From JAQBGV01 sp032128395 (lineage in GTDB: Bacteria > Planctomycetota > UBA8108 > UBA1146), in contig JAQBGV010000119.1 in the NCBI GenBank assembly GCA_032128395.1, forward strand, positions 1-33,115: a stretch of 33,115 nt of DNA, given 5' to 3'. A program made the position numbers and the translations under genes. The notes under the pieces are model-generated. The model saw nothing but the letters and a program-made list of their open reading frames with translations. It did no database searches and had not been told where the DNA came from. This document shows positions 1 to 7,709 of the stretch, in pieces. Every line of letters begins with the position of its first letter. The stretch's first letter is position 1.

Positions 1-35
1 TGTTGTCGATGGCCAAGAACCGCGTCTATTCGATG
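1..35 (+). repeat. Left inverted repeat of the mini-element
   Basis: This is the left partner of the inverted pair, with core 8-35 matching the complement of 598-625 at 24/28. It begins at the first base of the window, so its true outer boundary and any target duplication cannot be seen. Confidence 0.6.
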
Positions 36-51
36 GCGAAGAGGGGGTCCG

Positions 52-486
52 CTACCCGGGGTCCCAACCGGACCCCAGAAAGTGAGAACGGCCCCATCCC
101 GCGCTGTCCGCCCCACATCCAGCACAAGAGGGTGATTCCGGCGCACGCGGTTGAGCAGCTGGCGCGGACCCATTCGCCGCTGCCGGTGCGTGGGTAGACC
201 ACGCCCGCGAAGTTGATCGTGACGCGGGACGCGCGGGAGGGGAACCCTGATGAGTCACGGCATGGGAAGATCGACATCGGTACCGTTTCTGTCGCTCAGC
301 ATGGTTCGCTGCCCCGTGCCGCGTGGCTTGATATCGGCGTGCGGAGCGACGGATGGAATCTCTGCGAGCTTCAGCGGAGCACCTGCGAGAGCAGTATCGC
401 TGCCCTCGATCGCACGAAGAGCAGAGCCAGGTCGCGACACCACAGCGATCACAGATGAACCGGCGTTGAGCGAGTGCTGCTGGCAT
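52..486 (-). CDS. Small Cys-rich zinc-ribbon-like protein of a mobile-element-associated family
   Basis: The protein is 144 residues. Its N-terminal third has three cysteine pairs, C12/C15, C22/C25 and C32/C36 (CX2C-X6-CX2C-X6-CX3C), around the segment CDRGQRYCSRRC. Next comes a basic stretch with RYQATRHG and NHAERQKRYR, then VTHQGSP, a low-complexity linker, and a last CX2C at C121/C124. I recall this layout as a widespread uncharacterised family found next to transposase genes, but I cannot name it. Metal binding is inferred from the cysteine spacing. The ATG at 486 has GGGGAGG about 10 nt upstream. The stop codon lies just inside the left inverted repeat, so the gene fills the element. 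The function is unknown; a role in transposition or a passenger role are both possible. Confidence 0.6.
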   Translation of the reverse strand: MPAALAQRRFICDRCGVATWLCSSCDRGQRYCSRRCSAEARRDSIRRSARRYQATRHGAANHAERQKRYRCRSSHAVTHQGSPPARPASRSTSRAWSTHAPAAANGSAPAAQPRAPESPSCAGCGADSAGWGRSHFLGSGWDPG

Positions 487-694
487 GAGTGGAGGACCTC
501 CCCTTGCCGGACGCTACGGAGTGTGTCGCAGGCAATCAACGGGGAGTGGCGGCGGGGTATGGATTTTTCAGGATGAGGGCGGGGTAGCGGGATAGATCAT
601 CGAATAGGCGCGCTTTTCGGCCATCGATGACATCACAACCCCAGACTGCTGCGACCCGGGGACAAGGTGGGCGTCACAGGACGGTTACGATCAG
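487..694. other. Element right end and junction, no gene seen
   Basis: This stretch holds the upstream region of the Cys-rich gene, the right inverted repeat (598-635), and about 60 bases leading into the open frame at 695. That frame is open back to a stop at 605-607, inside the repeat. I see no separate gene here. Confidence 0.5.
598..635 (-). repeat. Right inverted repeat of the mini-element
   Basis: This is the right partner of the inverted pair. Read on the minus strand it starts TGATGTCATCGATGGCC and ends CTATTCGATG. Compared with the left copy it carries three extra bases near the outer end. It lies about 60 bp upstream of the truncated-looking gene at 695. Confidence 0.6.
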
Positions 695-1312
695 TTGTTG
701 GGGAGTGGATCGCGGACAAGACGGGAGGTCATCGAACCTGTCACGAAGACGTTGACGCGCTCGGTGCGACTTGTTGCGAGGAAAGCTGATGATGGTTGGA
801 CCGATTACGTGATGGCGTCGAACACCCGGGGCTACGTGCTGGTGGACGCCGGATTCGAAGATGCGGTGAGCATCCGGGCCGAGGTCCATTTCCATATGCT
901 GACGCAGAAGCCCTTCCTCGAGATCGTGCTCATGTCGGATGTCGGTGACTTCTACGCCTCCGAATTCGCGACGAATGTCTTTATTGTCGAGGACAACGCG
1001 CGTCTCAAGAAGCCGGCGTCGAAGGCGGCACAGCCCGAGTATCGCAGGCCGTTCAATGACTGGGTGCAGAAGCGCAAGCCGTACGAGCTCGTCGTCACTT
1101 ATCACAAGCCGAGCGAGGATCAAGAGGGCCAAATCATCTGCAAGTTGAACGGCGTGGAGACGACTCGCTTCGCATCCGACAAGTTCCGGAAGGGAAAGTT
1201 CGGCTTCCGCTGGAACAACACCAATTTCATCATCAAGTCGCTAGAAGTGCAGGGTTACGTCGACGAGGCGTGGGCGAAGAAGGCACTCGAGGCCAAGGCC
1301 GCCGGCGGATGA
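695..1312 (+). CDS. Beta-sandwich (LamG / DUF1080-like) domain protein, probably 5'-truncated
   Basis: The ORF is 205 residues from a TTG at 695. From about residue 25 it reads as a concanavalin-like beta-sandwich: alternating strands (VSIRAEVHFHML, LEIVLMSDVGDFYA), then KPYELVVTYHKP, and a C-terminal GKFGFRWNNTNFIIKSLEV. Planctomycete 3-keto-disaccharide-hydrolase-like and kinase-attached domains end this way. There is no signal peptide and no good ribosome binding site. The frame runs upstream only into the mobile-element junction (stop at 605-607), and the first ~25 residues look non-native. I infer that this is the 3' end of a longer gene cut by the element. The alternative is a genuine short cytoplasmic protein. 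The exact family is uncertain. Confidence 0.55.
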   Translation: MLGSGSRTRREVIEPVTKTLTRSVRLVARKADDGWTDYVMASNTRGYVLVDAGFEDAVSIRAEVHFHMLTQKPFLEIVLMSDVGDFYASEFATNVFIVEDNARLKKPASKAAQPEYRRPFNDWVQKRKPYELVVTYHKPSEDQEGQIICKLNGVETTRFASDKFRKGKFGFRWNNTNFIIKSLEVQGYVDEAWAKKALEAKAAGG

Positions 1313-1537
1313 AAGTCGGAGCCCACCGAGGGCTTCGGGTTCCACCGATCACCAACCAAGGAGTAATTCGTTCAGGCGACGGCGATCACAACGAACGGCA
1401 CCGTATCCATCGAGAGCGAGTAGTAGCCTCCCGTGGCGTTGGGGAGCCACCGATCAAGTCAGGCCAACAGCACCTTGGGTACTTCGGGGAATGACCTTCG
1501 AGGCAAGGTGGGACAGCTATCGGGAAGCGATGAAGCC

Positions 1538-2008
1538 ATGGTGACACGCCGACGCATCACCATCGGCATTGTGCTCGTCGCGTTCGTCGCGGTGGGCATC
1601 TGGCGCGGGTCGGACATCTGGTGGTGGGCGACACACACGAAGACCTGTCTGAGATTCGGTCTTGGCGCGACCGACGAGCACTACGTGTCAGGATGGAAAC
1701 ACGCCAAGCGCTGGAGCCGACGTTCCTCAGGCGGCAGTCAAATTCGACACCCCTTCTCTGCTGGCAAAGCCTGGTTCTGGTACGCAGAGAACGGGAGACT
1801 TGCGGTTGAGGAGACCGACAACACCCTGACCGTGTGGAATCTGGACGGCAGTATTCAGCGCCAGCTACGACGGGATGGAGTGAGCATCGAGTCGAAACTC
1901 CATCCTCCATGGTGGTGGAGCGCGTCGCGACAGTCTGAGCCATCGGCTCCATGGTTAGGGGAGGGAATCACCGCGGACGAGTGGTGGGAGAGGGTGAAGC
2001 CCAGGTGA
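1538..2008 (+). CDS. Small membrane-anchored protein with a MORN-like segment
   Basis: The protein is 156 residues from the ATG at 1538. This start puts the basic stretch VTRRR directly before one membrane helix (ITIGIVLVAFVAVGIW). Longer in-frame starts (1433) add only a non-native leader. The exported part contains ENGRLAVEETDNTLTVWNLDGS, which resembles MORN or antitoxin-like repeats in its NG...W..DG rhythm, and it is rich in Trp (PPWWWSAS, TADEWWERV). No enzyme motif is visible. Its stop overlaps the GTG of the next ORF (GTGA at 2005-2008), which suggests translational coupling. The function is unknown. The upstream gap 1313-1537 holds no gene. Confidence 0.5.
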   Translation: MVTRRRITIGIVLVAFVAVGIWRGSDIWWWATHTKTCLRFGLGATDEHYVSGWKHAKRWSRRSSGGSQIRHPFSAGKAWFWYAENGRLAVEETDNTLTVWNLDGSIQRQLRRDGVSIESKLHPPWWWSASRQSEPSAPWLGEGITADEWWERVKPR

Positions 2009-2413
2009 AGCGCCGCCGCCGCCTCGCCACCATCGCGCTGCTTCTCAAGGATCTGAGCAAGCACTTGATCGCGCACTTCAAGTGGGGGAGCGGCCGGACG
2101 GCGGAGTTCCTGAGCGACACCGAGACCGTCCTCGATGTCTTCGAGCGTCCCGCGTCCGTAACGCTCAGTGAAGACGGAGACTCGATTCGGGGAACCGAGA
2201 CGAGCTACGACGACACCGACAAGACCGGCTGGATTGCCAAGACTGAGGTGACCGAATGGTCTGATTCGGAGGCCGGGCCAGGGGATCCTCGGACGACCAC
2301 CTACAAGCACGATGAGATCGGGCTTGACCGCTTGACCAGCTATCCTGCCGTTCGACGCTCTGCTCGTTTCCGAGCCTGCGCACACCACGATCCCGTTCTC
2401 AGAGCCCCCGTGA
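2005..2413 (+). pseudogene. Unrecognised small protein, probably frameshifted near 2341
   Basis: The start is a GTG at 2005 overlapping the previous stop (GTGA). The first ~110 residues read as an ordinary protein (KRRRRLATIALLLKDLSKH, ETVLDVFERPASVTLSEDG). After about 2340 that frame turns Arg-rich and would run antisense through the end of the radical SAM gene to 2613. The +1 frame from 2342 instead reads ILPFDALLVSEPAHTTIPF and stops at 2413, just past the convergent stop at 2399. Removing one base near 2341 joins the two into a 135-residue product. Whether this is a mutation or a sequence error cannot be told. No family was recognised. Confidence 0.4.
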
Positions 2414-3271
2414 CCAGTCGGGTCGCAAGGGAATCCCGCCCCCCAGCGCGTCGTCGATCGTGGCGAGGATCGGATCGCGGTCGCGCGGGAGCCGCCCGCC
2501 GATCGGGAGGTAGTTCGACGCGTGATTGGTCCGGAACACCGCATCCGTCGGCGCGCATCCCTCGACGAAAGTGCGCAGCTCGCGCAGCAGGTCGGGGACT
2601 TCCGGCAGAGTGAACTTGCCTCGCTCTTCGAGCCGGGCCAGTGGGGTCCCCGGGATCACGGTGAGAGTGAGCGCGGCGAGAAAGGCGGGGTCCATCGCGG
2701 TGGCGAGGGCGGCGCTCGCTCGGGCGTGTTCCTGCGAGCGGTCGGTCCCACCGGCCCCGAGGAGGAAGATGACCGACAGCTCGATTCCCGCGTCGCGAGC
2801 GCGCTCCGCCGCGGCGACGTGTTCCTCGAACGTGCTCCCCTTGGCGATACGCTTCAGAGTGAGATCGTCGCCGGATTCGGGTCCGATGTAGAGGAGCGAG
2901 AGCCCCGCTTCCTCGAGCTGTCGCAGCTCAGCCGGTGTCTTCTCCAGAATGTTGATCGCCATCGCATAGCAGCTCACTCGCCGCAGGCGGGGGAAACGCT
3001 CGCGGCACCGATCCAAGATCGCGAACCAGTGCTCCATGCCGAGGATCAGCGCGTCACCGTCCGCGACGAACACTTTCTCGATGGTATCTCCCGATTGCGC
3101 GGCAGCCACATCGATGTCATCCAGTGACTCCTGTAGATCTCGCACGCGGAATTGCTTGTCGCGGTACATGTCACAATAGGTGCAGTGATTCCACGAACAC
3201 CCGATGGTGGCCTGCAAGATGTAGGAGTCCGCCTCGCTCGGCGGCCGGTAGAGTATTCCCTCGTATCTCAA
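2399..3271 (-). CDS. Radical SAM protein with a CX4CX2C cluster motif
   Basis: The protein is 290 residues from a TTG at 3271. I chose this start because GAGGTGA lies 4-5 nt upstream, family members commonly begin RYEG.LYRPPSEA, and it clears the cupin stop; the ATG at 3328 lies inside the cupin gene. The cluster motif is CSWNHCTYC (C25, C30, C33), with four rather than three residues between the first two cysteines, as in a COG1032-type subgroup I recall. Further core motifs are VFVADGDALIL, the SAM-site-like YIGPESGDDLTLKRIAKG and a VIPGTPL segment. This should be a cytoplasmic [4Fe-4S] enzyme cleaving S-adenosylmethionine. Its substrate is unknown. It lies 20 bp downstream of the cupin gene on the same strand, so the two are probably cotranscribed. 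Confidence 0.85.
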   Translation of the reverse strand: MRYEGILYRPPSEADSYILQATIGCSWNHCTYCDMYRDKQFRVRDLQESLDDIDVAAAQSGDTIEKVFVADGDALILGMEHWFAILDRCRERFPRLRRVSCYAMAINILEKTPAELRQLEEAGLSLLYIGPESGDDLTLKRIAKGSTFEEHVAAAERARDAGIELSVIFLLGAGGTDRSQEHARASAALATAMDPAFLAALTLTVIPGTPLARLEERGKFTLPEVPDLLRELRTFVEGCAPTDAVFRTNHASNYLPIGGRLPRDRDPILATIDDALGGGIPLRPDWSRGL

Positions 3272-3291
3272 GCCGTCACCTCGACTCTGCC

Positions 3292-3720
3292 TCAGCTCCG
3301 GCGTTCGTAGGGGATGATGTTCTCCCACTCGCTCGCATCGGAGCGCGCGACGACGGCGACGACCGGCTCTTCGTCGCTCAAGTTGAAGACCTCGTGGGGA
3401 ACCCCGGGTTCGATATAGATGAAGTCACCCGTCTCGTTGTCCACGACCTTCTTCAGGTTCTCTCCGTACTCGTGGCGCACGCGACCCTGCAGAATGTACA
3501 ACATCAACTCGAACCCCACGTGAATGTGAGCATGTGCGACCCCTCCCGGGGGAATCATGGCGACGTTCATCGAGAGCTTGCTCGAGCCCACGTTCTTCTG
3601 GGAGAGCCCCACCTTGTACTCGATGCCGTTCCACCCACGGCAGATCTTGCTCGCGCGGATCACGGAGATGCCATCGCCACCCTCCACGAATTTCGAGAGA
3701 TCGAGGGGCTCTGGAGACAT
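3292..3720 (-). CDS. Cupin-domain protein
   Basis: The protein is 142 residues, a single cupin barrel. Motif 1 is PPGGVAHAHIHVGFELMLYI, giving the metal ligands His, His and Glu. Motif 2 is GDFIYIEPGVPHEVFNLS, giving the last His. The conserved glycines and the ...HEYG turn are present, so a mononuclear metal site is likely intact. The ATG at 3720 has AAAGGAG 8 nt upstream. It starts 24 bp after the subtilase stop and is followed 20 bp later by the radical SAM gene. Single-domain cupins range from dioxygenases and isomerases to binding proteins, and I cannot pick a substrate. No signal peptide is seen, so it is cytoplasmic. Confidence 0.85.
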   Translation of the reverse strand: MSPEPLDLSKFVEGGDGISVIRASKICRGWNGIEYKVGLSQKNVGSSKLSMNVAMIPPGGVAHAHIHVGFELMLYILQGRVRHEYGENLKKVVDNETGDFIYIEPGVPHEVFNLSDEEPVVAVVARSDASEWENIIPYERRS

Positions 3721-3747
3721 CGACTCGCTCCTTTCGAGGATACGCTA

Positions 3748-4014
3748 GGGGCACGCCGCGAAACTGCCACACCCGATCCCGTCAGGAGTGGGGTCCGAGC
3801 CGCAGGTGGGAAACGGCGCCTGCGGCGGCGGGCCACTCGTGAAGAGGGCGGCGAGGGAGTAGATCGGGTCCGCGATGTTGAGGGTGCCATCGTCATTCGC
3901 GTCGCAAGCGTCTCGGCAGGAGGCCGGATTCCCACCGGCGAAGAGCTCCTCGAGGTGTGCGACCGGGTCCGCGATGTTGACCCCACCATCTCCGTTGCAA
4001 TCGCTCCGGACGAA
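3748..4014 (-). other. Dockerin-like C-terminal tail of the subtilase
   Basis: This is the last 89 residues. It has two EF-hand-like loops (DCNGDGGVNIADP and DANDDGTLNIADP) and paired cysteines (CRDAC), and ends PFPTCGSDPTPDGIGC...ACP. It is the same module as at 21839-22108 and 24123-24377. Calcium binding is inferred from the loop pattern. Confidence 0.8.
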
Positions 4015-5720
4015 CTCGCCGGAGAACCCGGACTGGACCTCAAATGCTCCCATGTCCACGCTGCCCCCGCTGCTCCGCACATCTCCATCGAAATCGATCG
4101 GGAGGATCTCGAACTCGTCCCCATCTCCGTCGAGATCGGCGAAGTCGAGCGGGAGAAGAGTGTCGTCTCCGGCATCGATCGCGGGGGAGGTCGCACCCAA
4201 CCGCAGATTGCCGGCAGAGCCATCGATGAAGAGCGGATCATCGCTGATGTTCCCCGTTCCTGCGAAGCCCCCCTCGACGCAACTGGAACTCACCGTCGTC
4301 GTCCCCGGTGACCCCTCGACCGGAGACGGCACATTCCCCCACAGGATGCAGTTCTCCGCGATCAGCGTCGACGCGTCGATCTCCATCGCGCCCCCGATGG
4401 CCGCTTGGTTCGAGACGAAGGTACTGTTCGTCGCTCGAAGGGTTCCCGACTGCGAAAGGGCGAGTGCGCCGCCACTCGCGGATGCGATGTTTCCGTAGAA
4501 CTCGCAGTTGATCAGCGACATGTCACCGTCGGACGCATCGATTGCTCCCCCGGAGGCCGCGTCGTTCCCGCGGAAGGTGCAGTTGAGGATCTCGATCGTC
4601 GAATCCGACGTGTAGAGCGCGCCCCCGTCGGATGCGCTGTTTCCGACGAAGGAGCACCGGATGAGGCGAGTCCCCTGAGCCGAGAAGAAGCGGAGCGCAC
4701 CCCCCTGCGTCGCCGTGTTCGCGTCGAAGTCGCAGGACCGGAATTCGTCGCTCTCACTGCCGGTCGTGGCGACGCATCCACCGAAGGGCGCGGTGTTCGA
4801 ACTGAAACTGCACCCGGTCACCCGTAGTGTGGAGTAGATGCCGAGGAGCGCCCCTCCCCTCTGGGTGTCGAATTCGAGGTCGTTCGCGTTCCCTCCGGAG
4901 AGAGTGAAACCGTCCAGGAGCGCCGGCGAGAGCGCACGTGATTCGCCGACCGCGACGTGATACGCGTTCTCACCGTTGTCCCCGCCGCTCTCATCGTCCC
5001 CGTCGAGATCCGCGCTCAAGATCGTGGGATTCAAGATCGGCGATCGTTCGATCAGGAGCGTCTCCGTGCCCGCGAAGCCGCCGTAGATCGAAACCCCGGA
5101 GCGGAGGCGGAACGCCACCGAGCGCGACTTGTTCCTCACGACGCGCTCCGACGGAGAGTACACCCCGGTCGCGACCCAGATCTGGTCCCCCGGCTCGGCG
5201 ATCCCCAAGGCGGGTTCGAGTTCGGGAAAGGCAGCGCTCCAGCTCAATCCCGTATCGGCGCCCGTCGCGGTCTCGTCGACGTACCAGGCACGTCCCTCCC
5301 GCAGGGTGAACAGGCCGCTGTCGGCGACCAGAGAGGCGGTCTCGACTCGGATCCGAGCCTGCGCGCTCGGACTCGTGCCCGGTGGAATCGTCCACAAGAG
5401 CACGCCATCGTTCGGGGTGTCATCGGCGATCTGAAGGACCACCGTCCCTCCCTCGAGCAGGAACAGATCCGCAGTCCCCCCCTCTTCGGGGATCCACTCG
5501 ATCTCCCGAGTACTCCCGATGACCCAGTCATCTCCACCTCCGGGGAGTGCCACCGAGAGTGCCGCCGTCAGAGCGCCGAACGCATTGAGTCGACGCCCCG
5601 AGCGCGTCATCCCATCGAGTGCGGGGATCGGATCGCCCGACCAGATGATGCGCTGACGCAATTCGCTCACCGTCATGGTCGGGTCCTGTGCGAGGAGCAA
5701 CGCGGCCACCCCGGACACGT

Positions 5721-5727
5721 GGGGGGG
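5721..5727 (-). other. C7 tract at the subtilase frameshift
   Basis: The coding strand reads ATG GCG ACC CCC CCA CGT. With six Cs it would read ATG GCG ACC CCC CAC GTG, the canonical subtilase MATPHVSG. A run of seven Gs at 8417-8423 in the VWA gene stays in frame, so homopolymers of this length are not all miscounted. Confidence 0.75.
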
Positions 5728-7525
5728 TCGCCATCGAGGTGCCGCTGAAGTTCTGGTAGACCTGGTTCGGGTTGCTGTAGTCGGAGCCGATGTATCGGAC
5801 CCGAACATCATCGATTTCACCACCGTAGTAACCACTCTCCGAACCGTTGGTGAACCACCCGAAACGGAGCTGCATCTGATCGTTCTGGTACGGGTCCAGA
5901 TCGATCTTGGCAGTCGAATAGCTTCCGGTGTAGTTGTCGAAACCGGAGCCACTGAAGACCTGCCGCCACTCGGAGCCGTCCCACACCTGCGTCACGAGTG
6001 AGTCGGAAGAATCGGCGGTCTCGTAACGGTACAGGAACTGCAACGAGGTTCCGTTCAAGCCGTTGGTATCGAGCACGGGAGTAGTGATCCAACCATCGGA
6101 GTCGGGAGAATAGGGATCCGAGGCGAGAGCGTCCCCTCGGGCCACGATGTTGCCCCCGGAGTTGACGATCGTCCCCCACAAGTTGTTGCTCCCCGACGCA
6201 GTGAATTGAGCACCGAGTCCCGGCAGAGTCGTCGCCTCGAAATTCTCGAAGAACAGGTCGACGTAGGGGGGAACGCTGCTGAGGACCGAAACCCCTGGGG
6301 CGCCCAGGTCGACGGCGTGCTCCCCGAAGTTGGAGAACGAGGGCAGCCCGTCGTCGTCGTCGGTCGCGGCGACCGCGATGACATTGCCGAAGTCATAGCT
6401 GGCCGGGAAGTGAGGAACCACCTCGCTGTTGCGGGAGGAGTTGCCTGCCGCGGCGACCATCAGGACTCCGGCGATCTCGGCATCGCTCACGGCATCCTGT
6501 AGCGCGGCGCTGATGCTGCCCCCGCTCCAGCTGTTGCTGAGAATTCGAGCCCCGTTGTCGATGCCGTAGTAGAACGCCTCCACCGCGTCCGCGGTCGAGC
6601 CGGATCCCGAGACATTGAAGGTTCGGAGCGCCATGACCTGCGCCGTCCACGCGACTCCCGTGGTTCCGATTCCATTGTTCCCCACCGCCGCGATGGTGCC
6701 CGCGACATGGCTTCCGTGGCTGTGCGAATCGCTGGGGTTGCTGTCGTCGTAGAGAAAGTCGTAGCCGTGGACGTCATCGACATAGCCGTTGTTGTCGTTG
6801 TCGATTTGGTCGCCCGGGACTTCACCGACGTTGGTCCACATGTTGTCCGCGAGGTCGACGTGGTTGAAGTCGACCCCGGTGTCGACGACCCCCACCACGA
6901 CCGCGGACGATCCGGTGGTCAGGTCCCAGGCCAGGGGCGCGTCGATGTCGGAGTCGGAAGTTCCCCCCGTCTGCCCGGTGTTTTCGAGACCCCACATGTC
7001 CGGAAACTCGGGGTCGTTCGGCAGGGTGTCGTCGATGTGGATGATGGTATCCAGCTCCGCGTATCGTACTTCGGGGCGTCTCTCGAGCCGAGCCGCGAGC
7101 GCGGGGAGCTCGATGCCGGGGTACGGGCGGGCGACGTAGATCAAGTGTGGCCCATCGAGATTCGACGCCGCGGGTCTCCGCTCGGACACCGGGAGGAGTC
7201 GACGCAACTCGGATATCCCGGGCAGATTCAAATGCTCTGGAGCGGAGTGAGGGTCCATCGGTTCGAATCGGATGATCAGTCGGTCGCTCCGGTAGCCGAG
7301 AGGAGCGTCGCCGGGTTCGGTCGCAGCGGAGGGTGGCTCTCCCGAGGCCCCGAACGTCGGGCTCGACTCGTCCGCCCCGGACGATCCGCCGGCGAGGAGG
7401 AGGATTCCCAGCGCGACTCCCCCGAACGTCCGTGATCCCAGCATCTGCTCTCCCTCTCGATCGTGGACGATGGACTGCGCGATCGGCTCGCTCCGAAGTG
7501 GCAGCGATCCAGATACCAGGCATGG

Positions 7526-7531
7526 ATCATA
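7526..7531 (-). promoter_or_regulatory. Possible -10 element for the subtilase gene
   Basis: The minus strand reads TATGAT, a 5/6 match to the sigma-70 -10 box, about 80 nt upstream of the ATG at 7444. No convincing -35 box is seen at 16-18 bp. The 7445-7709 gap is a divergent promoter region with no gene. Confidence 0.25.
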
Positions 7532-7596
7532 CTCGGGAGCCCTCGTTTCCCGACAGTTTTCGGCGCCGGCCACCGCGACGAGGCGAGAGGGGTTCG

Positions 7597-7625
7597 TTGC
7601 CGGCAGGGGTCCTTTCGGCTACGGT
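7597..7625 (+). promoter_or_regulatory. Weak candidate promoter for the VWA gene
   Basis: TTGCCG and TACGGT are separated by 17 bp. They match the sigma-70 consensus at 4/6 and 3/6 and lie about 85 bp before the ATG at 7710. This is only suggestive in GC-rich sequence. Confidence 0.2.
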
Positions 7626-7709
7626 TGTGACGGGTCGATGAGTATCGAGACGGGACGCCCCGGCGAGTCGCCCCCTGCGGATGTGAGCTCCGGAGAATGG
7701 AGACGAGCC

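Larger units (their letters stand above)
1..635. mobile_element. Inverted-repeat-bounded mini-element carrying one Cys-rich gene
   Basis: Positions 8-35 match the reverse complement of 598-625 at 24 of 28 bases. The similarity continues outward as TGTTGTC on the left and TGATGTC (with a 3-base offset) on the right, so both outer ends read TG...CA. A shorter match (CGCTACCC) lies further inside each end. The left end also holds an internal direct repeat, TCGATGGCSAAGA at about 7-19 and 30-42. TG...CA ends with internal repeats are known for IS21-like elements. Only one gene (52-486) lies between the repeats and no transposase is visible. This could be a non-autonomous element or one end of a larger element cut by the window edge. 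The element type is inference; the repeat match is seen directly. Confidence 0.55.
3745..7444 (-). pseudogene. Secreted subtilase / beta-helix / dockerin-like protein, split by a one-base frameshift
   Basis: The start is the ATG at 7444 (GGGAGAGCAG upstream), followed by a signal peptide (VALGILLLAGGSSG). The triad is D188 (VVDTG), H243 (SHGSHVAG) and S570 (SGTSMATP), with oxyanion Asn in AAAGNSS. A ~170-residue jelly-roll insert (about 393-565) sits before the serine. Right after GTSMATP the frame breaks at a 7-base C run (5721-5727). Dropping one C restores MATPHVSGVAALLLAQDP and gives a 1232-residue protein. After it come a Kre9/KNH-like beta domain (DDWVIGSTREIEW), a parallel beta-helix with many GGAL/NCTF turns, and the dockerin-like tail. 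It is probably a cell-surface serine protease. Either the gene is genuinely broken, phase-variable or recoded, or the base is a sequencing error. Confidence 0.8.

Noticed and set aside
7255..7275. GGTTCGAATCGG, like a tRNA T-arm
   Set aside because: There is no acceptor, D or anticodon arm around it, and it lies inside the coding start of the subtilase.
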